Positions 31,575 to 40,620 of a stretch of DNA of 54,103 nt are shown here, one piece after another (the stretch's first letter is position 1; every line of letters begins with the position of its first letter). The stretch spans positions 1 to 54,103 of the forward strand of contig CAYQMF010000032.1 of assembly GCA_964418595.1 (NCBI GenBank), given 5' to 3'. A program made the translations under genes and the position numbers. Source of the stretch: CAYQMF01 sp964418595. Lineage in GTDB: Bacteria; Planctomycetota; UBA1135; UBA2386. The notes below the pieces were generated by a model. That model was not told the DNA's origin. It worked only from the letters and a program-made list of their open reading frames with translations, and ran no database searches.

Positions 31575-34373
31575 ATGAGCGAGCCCGGATCGACCCTTGA
31601 AGACGCCCTTCCCGACTGGATCGAGGAGCGCGTGCTCACCATCCTGGATGGTCCGTCCGACGCGGTCGAGGCGGACCTCGCCCAGCTCATCGCCGCGCAC
31701 CCGGAGCACGCGATCGGCATCCGCGCCTGGCAGCGCTCGGTCAAGACCACCTTCGAGCGGTTCGGTTCGCTGCAGGTGGTGGGCCGCCTGGGCCGCGGGG
31801 GCATGGGCGTCGTGTATCGCGCCCACGACCCGGGCCTCGGCCGCGACGTCGCGGTGAAGATCCTCCCGCCCGAACTGCTCGCCGAACCCGGTCGCGTCGC
31901 GCGGTTCCTGCGCGAGGCACGCATCGCCGCCGGCCTCCGCCACGAGAACATCGTCGCGATCCACCAGGTGGGTGAGCAGGACGGCGTGCCCTTCCTCGCC
32001 ATGGATCTCGTGGACGGGGCGGGTCTCGACCGCGTGCTCGCCACGCTGCGCGCGGCTGGCAAGAACGCTGCCGCCTGCACCGGTGAGGACTGGGCGCACG
32101 CGATCGCGCCCGACGCGGCGGTGCTGCCGGCGATCGGACGCAGCCACGCGGAGGTCGTGGCTCGGCTCGCCGCCGCGCTGGCCGAGGCACTCGCGCACGC
32201 GCACGCCAGCGAGGTCGTGCACCGCGATCTCAAGCCGGCGAACGTCATGGTGCGCCGCGACGGCACGCCGATGCTGCTCGACTTCGGGCTCGCGCGCGCG
32301 ACCAGCGGCACACGCCTCACGCGCGTGGGACAACTGCTCGGCACACCGGAGTACTTCGCGCCGGAGCAGCTCGCCCACGACGGCGGCGAGCCGGACCCGC
32401 GCACCGACGTGTGGGCGTTCGGCGTGACGCTCTACGAGATGCTCACCTTCGAGCTGCCGTTCGGGGGATTCGGCCCGCAGCTCATCGGGCGCATCCAGGG
32501 CGCTGAGCCGCCGTCGCTGCGCAAGGTCGGCGCGCAGGTGCCGCGCGACCTCGAGACCATCTGCCTGACGTGCCTCGAGAAGGATCCGGCGCGGCGCTAC
32601 CAGTCGGGTGCGGAGCTGCTCGCCGACCTGCGCGCGTTCCTCGAGTTCCGGCCGGTGCGCGCGCGGCCGATCGGCGTGCTCGGCCGCGCGTGGCGGTGGG
32701 GGAAGCGCAACCGGCTCGCGGCAGCGGGAGTGGCGTTCATCGCGCTGGCGTCGGTCGGCACGCCCTCGGGAATCGCGGTGGTGCAGGCTGCGGCGCGTCG
32801 CGACATCGAGACCGAGAAGAACGCCAAGGACGCGGCCAACGCCGAACTCGTGGCGGCCAACGGCAAGCTCGCCGCGGAGACCAAGGACAAGGAGGCGGCG
32901 TTGCAGGAGGCGCGCCGACGCACGGCGGAGGCGAGCATGCAGCTCGCCCAGCGCCTGCTGCAGCGGGGGCAGTGGAAGGCGGCCCTGGATGCGTTCGAGC
33001 AGGCGGAGCAGAACGGTTCGACCGACGCGTTTGCCATTGGCATCGGACGCTTCACTGCGCTCGAGGGATTGAGCGAGATCGACGATGCCCGCGAGATCCT
33101 GGTCGAGCTCGATGCGCGCCCACTCGCTCTTCGCGAGCGGGCGAGCCTGGACCTGCTCACGGGGGAGCGCCTGGTGAACCGGGTGGCGGATCCTCGCGAG
33201 GGACTCGATCGCGTCGAGCGGGCGCTCGCGAGCGGAGCGCTCGCACCGGCCGATGCCTGCTACGCCCGCGGCCTGCTCGCCGCCAATCTGGTGGATGCGC
33301 GCAGGGAATTCGAAGCCGCGCTCGCCATCGACCCTGCGCATCGCTTCGCGACCCTGCAGCTCTTCCCGATCCTGGTCACGGTGGGGACCGTGCAGGATCT
33401 GGATGCGCTGGCGGGCAGGGTGCGCGCGCTGTATCCGGACGACCTCTACGCGCCGTCCGTGTCGGCGATGGTCGGCCTCGCACAGGGTGACCAGGTTCGC
33501 GTCGATCGGGCGTGCGACACGCTCGACGACCTGGGCGCGGGCGCCGCGGCTGACCTGTTCCGTCGGGTCGCACGGCTGCGTGAGTCGCTCATCAGGCATG
33601 AGCGGGAATCGCCGCTCGTGGCCGACGGTGGCGAAGTCCTCGACGTTCTCCTGCGCATGGCTGCCGTCCTGCAGAAGGCGGGCTCGAGCATGGCGGTGCA
33701 TCCCAAGCTGGCGGAGGTGGTGCGATCGGCGATCCCGATCGGCACTGCGATGTTCGCGCGACGGCTGCCGAGCGAAGCGGCGCTGGCGCGGATCGACGCG
33801 ATCTGGCCCGACGGGCTGTGGGATCTGCTCCGCTCCCACCAGGAAGGCGCGGACCTTGCCACGCGGACGAGTGCGCTGCGCCGCGCGACGGAGCGCGGAT
33901 CGATCCTCGGCCGGATGATCAGCGAGCACCAGTGGAATTGGTGCATCGCCACCGGGTGGTGCGCGCTGGCCGTGGACCGCCGGGAAGCCGCGACGCGGGC
34001 TGGTCAGACCGCGTCCGGTCCGGAGTTCGACGAGGATCTGCTGTTGTTGGCCGACGCAGCGAATCGCGCGGGGCTCGATTCCTTCACGCTCCTGGGTCTC
34101 ACGCAGACCGCATTGGCCCTGAACCAACCCGATCTGGCGGTCGAACTGGCTCTGCGTCGATTGCGCATCGTCGACGCGAGTCAGCGCGACGAGTCGAGGT
34201 TCTGGATGATCCGGGCCCTGCTCGCGCGCGGCGCCTACCTGTGGGCGCAACCGATGCTCGTCGAGATGAACGCGCGCCTGGACTTCCAACCGCTTCGCGA
34301 AGCGCAGCAGTTGTGCGAGGCTGAACTCAAGAAGCTCGGCGTGACCCTGCCGCTGCCGGCGGCCGGGCGCTGA
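31575..34373 (+). CDS. Transmembrane Ser/Thr protein kinase with helical (TPR-like) C-terminus
   Basis: The 932-residue protein has an N-terminal helical segment, a complete Hanks kinase domain (about 66-355: LGRGGMGVV 72-80, Lys95, HRD 216-218, DFG 236-238, APE 262-264), a membrane segment (about 381-403), a Lys/Glu/Ala coiled coil (about 407-460), and about 470 residues of TPR-like helical repeats on the far side (LAQRLLQRGQWKAALDAFEQ). It probably senses an extracytoplasmic partner and phosphorylates cytoplasmic targets. The ATG at 31575 has an AGGAG four bases upstream; a TATCCT at 31527-31532 is a possible -10. Its stop codon directly abuts the stop of the convergent gene, with no intervening base. 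Confidence 0.93.
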   Translation: MSEPGSTLEDALPDWIEERVLTILDGPSDAVEADLAQLIAAHPEHAIGIRAWQRSVKTTFERFGSLQVVGRLGRGGMGVVYRAHDPGLGRDVAVKILPPELLAEPGRVARFLREARIAAGLRHENIVAIHQVGEQDGVPFLAMDLVDGAGLDRVLATLRAAGKNAAACTGEDWAHAIAPDAAVLPAIGRSHAEVVARLAAALAEALAHAHASEVVHRDLKPANVMVRRDGTPMLLDFGLARATSGTRLTRVGQLLGTPEYFAPEQLAHDGGEPDPRTDVWAFGVTLYEMLTFELPFGGFGPQLIGRIQGAEPPSLRKVGAQVPRDLETICLTCLEKDPARRYQSGAELLADLRAFLEFRPVRARPIGVLGRAWRWGKRNRLAAAGVAFIALASVGTPSGIAVVQAAARRDIETEKNAKDAANAELVAANGKLAAETKDKEAALQEARRRTAEASMQLAQRLLQRGQWKAALDAFEQAEQNGSTDAFAIGIGRFTALEGLSEIDDAREILVELDARPLALRERASLDLLTGERLVNRVADPREGLDRVERALASGALAPADACYARGLLAANLVDARREFEAALAIDPAHRFATLQLFPILVTVGTVQDLDALAGRVRALYPDDLYAPSVSAMVGLAQGDQVRVDRACDTLDDLGAGAAADLFRRVARLRESLIRHERESPLVADGGEVLDVLLRMAAVLQKAGSSMAVHPKLAEVVRSAIPIGTAMFARRLPSEAALARIDAIWPDGLWDLLRSHQEGADLATRTSALRRATERGSILGRMISEHQWNWCIATGWCALAVDRREAATRAGQTASGPEFDEDLLLLADAANRAGLDSFTLLGLTQTALALNQPDLAVELALRRLRIVDASQRDESRFWMIRALLARGAYLWAQPMLVEMNARLDFQPLREAQQLCEAELKKLGVTLPLPAAGR

Positions 34374-35123
34374 CTACGCGAGCTCGAAGCGCCGGAGATC
34401 GTGCGCGAGCACGACCCCACCCGAAAACGTCGCCGCCGCCTGCGCGCGCAGGTCGTGGCCCGCGCACTCCGGATAGAAGTGGGTGAGGCAGAGGGTGCGC
34501 ACGCCCGCTTCCTGCGCGATCGCGCCCGCACGGCCCGGCGTGAGGTGTCCGGGCGTGTAGAGCGCGTCGGGGAACGCCGCGTCACACACGAACAGGTCCG
34601 CACCGTGCGCCGCTGCGACCAGTTCCCCGCCCGCGTCGGCGTCGCCGCTGAAGGTCACCACCGGCCCGCCACCGGTCGGCGTGAACCGGTACGCGAGGCT
34701 CTGCGCCGTGTGGTTCACCGGGAACGCCGAGACCTCGAGCCCGCCCAGCGGGTGTGTGCCCGGGGCCAGCTCCTTCACCTCGAGCGTGTAGTCGTCGCCA
34801 CGCGCTGTGAGCCAAGGCCATGCCGCGGTCAGGTGCGCGAGCCACGCGCGCAGCCCCTCCGCCGCCCACAGGCGCAGCGGCGGCCGGCCCCGGTACGTCG
34901 GGTTGCGCAGCGCGAAGAGCAGCGCCGCGACATCCGCGCAGTGGTCGGTGTGGAAGTGCGTGAGCAGCACCCCGCTGACGTCTCGCAATCCGACCCCCGT
35001 CTGCGCGAGCCGGCGCAGCACGCCCGGGCCGCAGTCGACCAGCACCGTCTCGCCGCGTCCCTGCACGAGGTATCCAGCGGGAAAGCGTTCGAAGTCGGGC
35101 ACCGCCGTGCCCGAGCCCAGCAC
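34374..35123 (-). CDS. Metallo-beta-lactamase-fold hydrolase (RNase Z-like)
   Basis: The product carries the metal site HFHTDH (residues 56-61 counted from the GTG at 35123) and further ligands in FPVNHTA, FSGDAD and CLTHFYPEC, as in the RNase Z / arylsulfatase branch of the fold. Cytoplasmic hydrolysis of RNA or a phosphodiester-like substrate is likely. The start is uncertain: GTG at 35123 gives 249 residues but trims the first beta strand, which reads LTVTVLGSGTAVP one strand earlier. The only start-like codon before it is a CTG at 35153, whose CTGA would overlap the upstream stop, mirroring the overlaps elsewhere in the operon. It is last in a four-gene minus-strand operon. Confidence 0.88.
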   Translation of the reverse strand: MLGSGTAVPDFERFPAGYLVQGRGETVLVDCGPGVLRRLAQTGVGLRDVSGVLLTHFHTDHCADVAALLFALRNPTYRGRPPLRLWAAEGLRAWLAHLTAAWPWLTARGDDYTLEVKELAPGTHPLGGLEVSAFPVNHTAQSLAYRFTPTGGGPVVTFSGDADAGGELVAAAHGADLFVCDAAFPDALYTPGHLTPGRAGAIAQEAGVRTLCLTHFYPECAGHDLRAQAAATFSGGVVLAHDLRRFELA

Positions 35124-35149
35124 CGTGACGGTGAGCGTGCCTGATGCTG

Positions 35150-36271
35150 TCAGAGCCGCACCCAGGTCGACTGCGTCGTGCCGGAGAATTGGAACGAGAA
35201 CGGATCGAGCATGAGGGCCTCGAAGCCGAAGTACTGGCCCATGAGCGCGGGGCGCGGCGTCCCAAACAGCGCGATGTCGACGTCGGAGCGCCCGTTGAGG
35301 ATCGGCGGCGCGAGCTGCGCCAGCGCGACGAGCACCGGGCTCGTGAGGTCGAGTTCGAACATCTGGCCGAGGAACGGGATTCCGCCGAGGAAGCGCGGTC
35401 CGAAGTTCAACAGGACGATGGGGATGTCGCCCTCGCGCCCCTGCGAGAACACCGTCAGCCCGACCCGTGCGGGGTTGCGTGAGTCGAGCCAGCCGGGCCA
35501 GTTCACGTCGGAGGCCGGGGCGAAGTAGGACTGGTCGCCGAACGCCGTGGCCATGTGGCCGGCCAGATGCTGAGCGTCCGACACGGACCAGTTGGCGCGC
35601 AGGTTGAGCGTGGGCTGCTCCTCCGTGAGCCAGATGGAGCTGCGCGCGCCGCCGCGCGCGAAGTGCGTGATCGGGCCGCCCGGGTAGACGAACCCGAAGT
35701 ACGACTGCGCGAGCGTGTAGGCCTCGTTGGACGCAGACGGCAGGAAGCCGAAGTGCCCGGAGACCGCCGCGCTGGCGCCCTGCGGGTACACGCCGCACAC
35801 GGCGAAGCTGCCGACGTTGAGCGAGGTGGCCTGGCCGAGCGAGACGGTGACCGACATGAATGCGCTGCCCGCGGTCACCGGCAGCGGTGTGGGGGCCACG
35901 GTGTAGAGGGGGGCGACCGTCACGTCGGGGATCACGAGGCCGGCCGTGTCGGTCGTCGTCGGGTAGATCCGGAACTCCGGCGTGGGGATGGTCTGCGGGA
36001 AGCTGCCGGTGAGGTTCGATGGCTGCCACCACGTGCCGATGCCGTTGATGCGGCGCGGCTCCTGCCGTTGGTTCGCCTGATCCAGGAACGCACGCCAGTG
36101 CATCGTGCCCGCGGCCACGCTCTGACCCGTGGTGGTGTACTCCGGCGGGTTCGTGGTCCACATGGAGGTGTAGAAGGCCCGGTTCGCGCGGTAGACGGGA
36201 TTGCGCGCCTGAGCGGTGAGGCACGCGCCGCTGGTGACGACGAGGAGCGAGGGCAAGACGAGGAGCTTCAT
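35150..36271 (-). CDS. Secreted protein of unknown function
   Basis: The 373-residue product has a signal peptide (about 1-22, CLTAQA) and a mature part rich in Ser, Thr, Gly and aromatic residues with beta-type patterns (WRAFLDQANQRQEPRR, WWQPSNLTGSF, FGFLPSASNEAY). The last 100 residues resemble the C-terminal module of other secreted proteins in this window (ILNGRSDVDIALFG, GQYFGFEALMLDP, GTTQSTWVRL). No enzyme motif is seen. The ATG at 36271 overlaps the stop of the small secreted protein upstream (ATGA), so it is translationally coupled to it and part of the operon led by the subtilisin. Confidence 0.75.
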   Translation of the reverse strand: MKLLVLPSLLVVTSGACLTAQARNPVYRANRAFYTSMWTTNPPEYTTTGQSVAAGTMHWRAFLDQANQRQEPRRINGIGTWWQPSNLTGSFPQTIPTPEFRIYPTTTDTAGLVIPDVTVAPLYTVAPTPLPVTAGSAFMSVTVSLGQATSLNVGSFAVCGVYPQGASAAVSGHFGFLPSASNEAYTLAQSYFGFVYPGGPITHFARGGARSSIWLTEEQPTLNLRANWSVSDAQHLAGHMATAFGDQSYFAPASDVNWPGWLDSRNPARVGLTVFSQGREGDIPIVLLNFGPRFLGGIPFLGQMFELDLTSPVLVALAQLAPPILNGRSDVDIALFGTPRPALMGQYFGFEALMLDPFSFQFSGTTQSTWVRL

Positions 36272-36834
36272 CGGGAGAGTGCGGGGTGTGAAGTGGGCTC
36301 GGGGACGGCGGCGCGCGCGCCGTTCTGGTTGTGGGTGACGTGGAGCGTCACGGTCTGGATGGACGACACGCCGTGCTGGTCGGTCACCCGTTGTGGGCGC
36401 GAGGTGGTGACCGAGGCGTCGGCGTGCTCGTACCACTCGAAGCCGTCGGCATCGACCAGCACCGCGACCACCGCTGGCAGGGGTCCGCGCTCCGGCTCGC
36501 GGATGATCGCTGGCGCCGACGCGACGCCGTTGAGGAGTGGCAGGAAAGTTCCATCCGGGCAACGGATGCCGTGCGCGACCGGCGCCACGCGCATCGGCGT
36601 GCGTGTGTTCGCGCGCGCCAGTCGATCACGCCGGCGAAGCTGCGGGGCTTCCAGGTCGAGGTCGACGCTGGTCGCGGGCGGAGCCGCGCTGGTGAGCAAC
36701 GTTGCGTCCGAACTCGCCACCGCCGCCAGCGGTTCGAGGTGCGCCGGCGCGACAGGGTCGGCCTCTGGTCGCGACGCCCACAGCGTCAGGCCGACCAGGG
36801 CGGCGACGACGGCGGCGACCGGACGGCTCGACAC
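36268..36834 (-). CDS. Small exported protein of unknown function
   Basis: The 188-residue product has one hydrophobic N-terminal segment (about 6-20) that is a signal peptide or anchor, an Ala/Pro-rich stretch, and a C-terminal half with patterned strands (FEWYEHADASVTTS, SSIQTVTLHVTHN). I recognise no family. It starts with a GTG at 36834, ten bases after the subtilisin stop, and ends in an ATGA overlap with the next secreted protein. The context suggests a partner or substrate of the protease. Confidence 0.7.
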   Translation of the reverse strand: MSSRPVAAVVAALVGLTLWASRPEADPVAPAHLEPLAAVASSDATLLTSAAPPATSVDLDLEAPQLRRRDRLARANTRTPMRVAPVAHGIRCPDGTFLPLLNGVASAPAIIREPERGPLPAVVAVLVDADGFEWYEHADASVTTSRPQRVTDQHGVSSIQTVTLHVTHNQNGARAAVPEPTSHPALSR

Positions 36835-36844
36835 GCTGACGCGC

Positions 36845-38986
36845 CTACTGCTGCCCGCCGACGATCGCGGTGCCGCCGCGGGTCGACACGAGGTCGAGCG
36901 CGTTGGCGCCGATGTCGAGCACGAACCACTGGAAGTGGGCGGTGAGTCCGATCCAGGCCGTCGTCGCCGGCAGGCGCATGTGGATCGCCCCGGCGCCGGC
37001 CGCGTCGGTGCCGCTGATCACCACGATGTCGTGCGACACGTTGAACCAGCACGGCGTGCCGACGATCGGTGCGGGCAGGGTCAACGAACCCCAGGTCGTG
37101 TTCGACGCGCCCACCGCGAGGATCGCGGCCGTGGTGGCACGCGCACCGGTGACGGTCACGCCCCAGTACGCGCCGATGGTGGGCGCCCCGCGCGAACCCA
37201 TGGCGGGCACGCCTGCGGTGCCGGCGCAGGCCGTGCCGAAGGTCGCGAAGCTGCCGGGCGTGTAACCGAGCGGCGACGCGGTGTGCGCGATCGAGTACTC
37301 GATCGGCGCGCCGCCCTCGAGCTGGCTCGCCGAGACCTCGACGGTGTACACGCCGGTCGACGTCGCGGTGAAGGTCACCGCCTCGTACAGCATGCGGGCG
37401 TCGTCGGAGAGCGCGACCTGCGTCGCGCCGTTCAGCACGCGCAGGCGCAGGTCGCTCCAGGCGCTGCTGTTGCTCGCCGCGAGCCGGCGCGGCCAGCACA
37501 GCACCACGCGGTAGCTCTGGCTCGCGGTCACGCCGATCGAGTGCGTGTTCGGCGTGGTCGTCGAGGCGAGGGTGCGCGTGAACGCCGCGCCCGCGGTGCC
37601 GGCCAGCGCCACCGCTCGGTCGTCGCGCAGGTAGCCCTGCCCGTAGGCCTGTCGCGTGAGCGCACCGTTCTGAGCGGCGATGCTTTCCGCCGTCGCCAGC
37701 AGGATGGCCTTCGTCTCCTGCGCGTTGAGATCCTGGTTGGCGTTGCGCACCAGCGCTGCCGCGCCGCACACCTGGGGCGAGGCCATCGACGTGCCGGATG
37801 CGTTGTAGGAGGCCGACGGGTTGTCGACCATCGGCATGACAGTGTTCACCCCGTTGGCGGAGATGTCGGGCCAGAACTGCTGCGAGTCCGGCGTCGACAG
37901 GGGGCCGCGGCCGGAGAAGCCGGCGATCGTGCGCACGGTGGCGTTGGTGGCGGCGACTGCGAGGCCGTTGGCGGCGGGCTGGCTGTAGGTGTTGATCGTG
38001 CCCCCGTTGCCGGCGGCGACGACCGCCAGCAAGTCGGCGTTGTAGACCGCGGCGTCGAGCATCTGTTGGATCACGTTCAGCACGCTGTTCGAGTAACCGG
38101 TGTAGCTGTTGTTCGCCGCGACGATGTTGTAGCGGACCCGGTCGGCGGCCATCTGCTGCCAGGTGCCCGCCATCACCGACTCGAGCGCCGAGCCGCCGGA
38201 GTTGTTGGCGATGGAGTAGCCGACCACCTTGGCCAGCGGCGCGTGGCCGTCGTCGTAGGCCGCGTTGTTGAACCACTTGGCTCCCGCCGCGATGCCGGCG
38301 ACGCCGGTGCCGTGCGAGTGCGTGTTGTCGGCCGGCCACGCGCCCATCTGCACGTTGGCGAGCATGCGGCTGCCGAAGATGCCGCCACCGGTCGTGTTGT
38401 TGACGTCGCCGTTCACGAAGAAGGTCGGGTGCGGCTTGCCGGTGCTGCCCGACAGCGAGTCGAGGCCGGTGTCCATGATCGCCACCGTCACGTTGGCGCC
38501 GCGGTTGCCAGCGGCGTTGACTGCGTCGGAATTGTGGTTCGCCGCGTTGGTGGCGGTGAGGATGCACGGCATCGTGGTGTGATCGCCGTCGATCGCCGCG
38601 ATGTTCGGCAGCGCGCGCAACCCGGCGATCGCCGCGGGCGGCGCCTCGAAGGCGAGCCCGTCGATCAGCCACCAGTGCGCGTGCACGAGCCCGCCCGCGG
38701 CCTCGACGGCGGCGGCGAAGCCCGCGTGGTGCGCGCGCGCCCGTCGCTCGAGGTGGGCGACGATCGCGTCGACCTCGGCGGCCGAGCGCTTGGCCAGCAC
38801 CGCCGCGCGGAACGCCGAGACGTCGAAGGGCCGGGTCGAGAAGGTGACGACGTAGCGGAGGTTGCCGGCCCGATCGCCGGGCGCGTGGATCCCCACGCCG
38901 TCCGGTGGGGCGGGCTCCTGGGCAGGGATCGGCGAGAGGCACGAGACCGCGGCGCAGACCGCGAGAGCGAGTTGGGAGCGGATCAT
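36845..38986 (-). CDS. Secreted subtilisin-family (S8) serine protease with C-terminal module
   Basis: The 713-residue product has a signal peptide (about 1-22, SPIPAQ), a propeptide-like region (about 40-140) and an S8 domain with Asp172 (MDTGLD), His225 (SHGTGVAG), Asn327 (AAGNGGT) and Ser400 (GTSMASPQ). A beta-sandwich region follows (about 460-580, YRVVLCWPRR), then the C-terminal module (about 585-713) that begins FGTACAGTAG and includes VGASNTTWGSLTLP and FQWFVLDIGANAL. The same module ends the Kelch protein at 15767-17200. It is the first gene of a four-gene operon with two exported proteins and the MBL-fold hydrolase. The ATG at 38986 gives the signal peptide. Confidence 0.95.
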   Translation of the reverse strand: MIRSQLALAVCAAVSCLSPIPAQEPAPPDGVGIHAPGDRAGNLRYVVTFSTRPFDVSAFRAAVLAKRSAAEVDAIVAHLERRARAHHAGFAAAVEAAGGLVHAHWWLIDGLAFEAPPAAIAGLRALPNIAAIDGDHTTMPCILTATNAANHNSDAVNAAGNRGANVTVAIMDTGLDSLSGSTGKPHPTFFVNGDVNNTTGGGIFGSRMLANVQMGAWPADNTHSHGTGVAGIAAGAKWFNNAAYDDGHAPLAKVVGYSIANNSGGSALESVMAGTWQQMAADRVRYNIVAANNSYTGYSNSVLNVIQQMLDAAVYNADLLAVVAAGNGGTINTYSQPAANGLAVAATNATVRTIAGFSGRGPLSTPDSQQFWPDISANGVNTVMPMVDNPSASYNASGTSMASPQVCGAAALVRNANQDLNAQETKAILLATAESIAAQNGALTRQAYGQGYLRDDRAVALAGTAGAAFTRTLASTTTPNTHSIGVTASQSYRVVLCWPRRLAASNSSAWSDLRLRVLNGATQVALSDDARMLYEAVTFTATSTGVYTVEVSASQLEGGAPIEYSIAHTASPLGYTPGSFATFGTACAGTAGVPAMGSRGAPTIGAYWGVTVTGARATTAAILAVGASNTTWGSLTLPAPIVGTPCWFNVSHDIVVISGTDAAGAGAIHMRLPATTAWIGLTAHFQWFVLDIGANALDLVSTRGGTAIVGGQQ

Positions 38987-38995
38987 CAGACGTTC

Positions 38996-39012
38996 CGGTC
39001 GCGTGGCGACCG
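38996..39012. promoter_or_regulatory. Inverted repeat CGGTCGC-GTG-GCGACCG
   Basis: Perfect 7-bp arms with a 3-base spacer begin 10 bp before the minus-strand start of the subtilisin gene, in the divergent region shared with the GT-C-like gene. It may be an operator or a hairpin at the 5' end of the operon transcript. Its fully GC-rich character raises the chance of coincidence. Confidence 0.3.
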
Positions 39013-39100
39013 TCGAGGAGGACCGAGGAGCGCGGGGAGGCCGGGGGATCATCGAGGCAGCGGATCGAGGCGACAAGGGGCCAAGAACCAAGGCCCGCCG

Positions 39101-39106
39101 TACACT
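39101..39106 (+). promoter_or_regulatory. Putative -10 hexamer TACACT
   Basis: TACACT ends eight bases before the GTG start at 39115 of the GT-C-like membrane protein, which is too short a gap for a ribosome binding site plus leader, so a leaderless transcript is likely if this is the promoter. Confidence 0.38.
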
Positions 39107-39114
39107 GCGACCGA

Positions 39115-40521
39115 GTGTCGTCGTCTCCCTCGCCGCTGCGCGCGCTCGATACGTTCGCAGTCTTCGTCGCCTGCCTGCTCCTGTACCTCGCGCTCGGGCA
39201 GGAGACCTTCTACCGGTCGGACGGGCGACACGCCCTGAAGCTGCTGCTGAGCGGGCTGCCCGCGCACCCCAACCACTTCTTCTACCTGCCCGCGTTGCGC
39301 GGCGCGCACGCGCTCGGCGGGGCAACGTTCAGCCTGTACCAGTGCGCACTGTTCGTCTCGCAGGCCGGCTGCGCAGTCGGCGTGGCGCTGTTCCACCGCG
39401 CGAGCCTCTCCCTGGGGCTGTCGCGCGGCGGCGCGCTGCTGGTCGCGGCGCTGGTCGCCACGACCCCCGGCGTCGTGTTCTTCGCCTCCGTCGTCGAACT
39501 GCACGGCTTGTTCCTAGCGTTCGCGGGCGTCGCGGCGTGGTCGGCCGCGCGCTTCGCCGCACGCCCAGGCTGGCGCACGGCCGTGGTCTTCGGGGTCGCC
39601 ACGGGCCTCGCCGTGGGCGCGCACGCCACCGGGCATCTGTTGCCGTTGGCGTTCCTGCCGTTGGCGTTCCGCGACGCGCAGCGGCCCGTGCTCCCGGTCG
39701 CGATCGTGTGCGCTGCGCATGCGGCCACGGCGCTCCTCTTGCCGAGTGCTCTGCGCGCACTCGGCGTGCCCGTGCACGGTGGCGCGGCACTCACCTTCAT
39801 CCTGACGACGTTCGCGCAGCACGGTCTGCCGCTCGACGCGATCCCGTCGCTGCTGTGGTGCGACTGGATCGCGCCGTTCGCGCCGCTCGCGTTGCTGCCG
39901 TGGTTCGCATGGCGGCGCGCTCGCAATGAGACGATCGGGCTCGGCGTCGGCCTCGTCGGCTACCTGGGCGCGACCATGATGCTGCTCGGGAGCGTGTCCG
40001 AGAACGGCGCGTACGTCCTGCCGCTGGTGTGGCCGGCCGCGCTGCTGAGCGTGCGCGCGTTGCGGCCCTGGCTTTGTGTCGCTGCGGCGGTCGTCGGGCT
40101 CGGCCTTGGCGTGCGGTGGGTCGCGGTCCACGAGGACTCGGAGTTCAGCCGGGCCTTCGCGACTGCCGCGCGCGAGCTCGAGCGCGAGGCGCCGTCGATC
40201 TTCTTCGCCGGGGCGCTGCGCGAGTTCGACGCGTTCTTCATCCACGCACCCGAGCTCAAGTGGAAGGACCCCATCGACGACGCCGGCCTGCCGCCGGAGG
40301 CGATCCCGGTGGCGATGCGCATGCTCGAGAGCTGGGTCCGCACGCAGAAGGCCGCGGGCGTGCGCGTCTTCCTCACGGAGGGCGTGTTCGAGTACCTGAA
40401 GGCCCCGATCGGGCCGCATCCGGAGACCGGGCCGGTGCTCGCGCGCGCGTACGCCGACACGTTCGACCTCGTGCCGGTCGAGCGCGGGGTCCTGCGCGCG
40501 CGGCGGGTCGAGCCGCGGTAG
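39115..40521 (+). CDS. Polytopic membrane protein, probable GT-C glycosyltransferase
   Basis: The 468-residue protein has about ten membrane segments and a soluble C-terminal domain of about 120 residues. An acidic/Arg loop after the first segment (YRSDGRHALKLLL) and His-rich turns (AHPNHFFYL, HATGHLLPL) recall the GT39 / DUF2723-type lipid-linked sugar transferases, in which acidic residues of the first loop bind the donor. The C-terminal part (RELEREAPSIFFAG, VRVFLTEGVFEYL) is typical of the soluble tails of such proteins, which often name a residence or location of a donor. It starts with a GTG at 39115. No sugar-biosynthesis genes are adjacent, so the assignment rests on topology alone. 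Confidence 0.75.
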   Translation: MSSSPSPLRALDTFAVFVACLLLYLALGQETFYRSDGRHALKLLLSGLPAHPNHFFYLPALRGAHALGGATFSLYQCALFVSQAGCAVGVALFHRASLSLGLSRGGALLVAALVATTPGVVFFASVVELHGLFLAFAGVAAWSAARFAARPGWRTAVVFGVATGLAVGAHATGHLLPLAFLPLAFRDAQRPVLPVAIVCAAHAATALLLPSALRALGVPVHGGAALTFILTTFAQHGLPLDAIPSLLWCDWIAPFAPLALLPWFAWRRARNETIGLGVGLVGYLGATMMLLGSVSENGAYVLPLVWPAALLSVRALRPWLCVAAAVVGLGLGVRWVAVHEDSEFSRAFATAARELEREAPSIFFAGALREFDAFFIHAPELKWKDPIDDAGLPPEAIPVAMRMLESWVRTQKAAGVRVFLTEGVFEYLKAPIGPHPETGPVLARAYADTFDLVPVERGVLRARRVEPR

Positions 40522-40549
40522 CACCCGCGCCCCCAACCCTGCTCCCGCC

Positions 40550-40578
40550 TTGACCCCCGCGCCGTCGGTCCGTATTCC
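40550..40578 (+). promoter_or_regulatory. Putative sigma-70-type promoter of the efflux operon
   Basis: TTGACC (40550-40555) and TATTCC (40573-40578) are separated by 17 bases and lie 43 bp before the first gene of the RND efflux operon. This is the best -35/-10 pair in the window. The normal 17-base spacing argues against MerR-type control, which usually has 19-20 bases. No regulator gene is adjacent. Confidence 0.45.
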
Positions 40579-40620
40579 CCTCAGGCGGTCACGCCCCCGA
40601 CGTCGATCCACACGAGCAGA

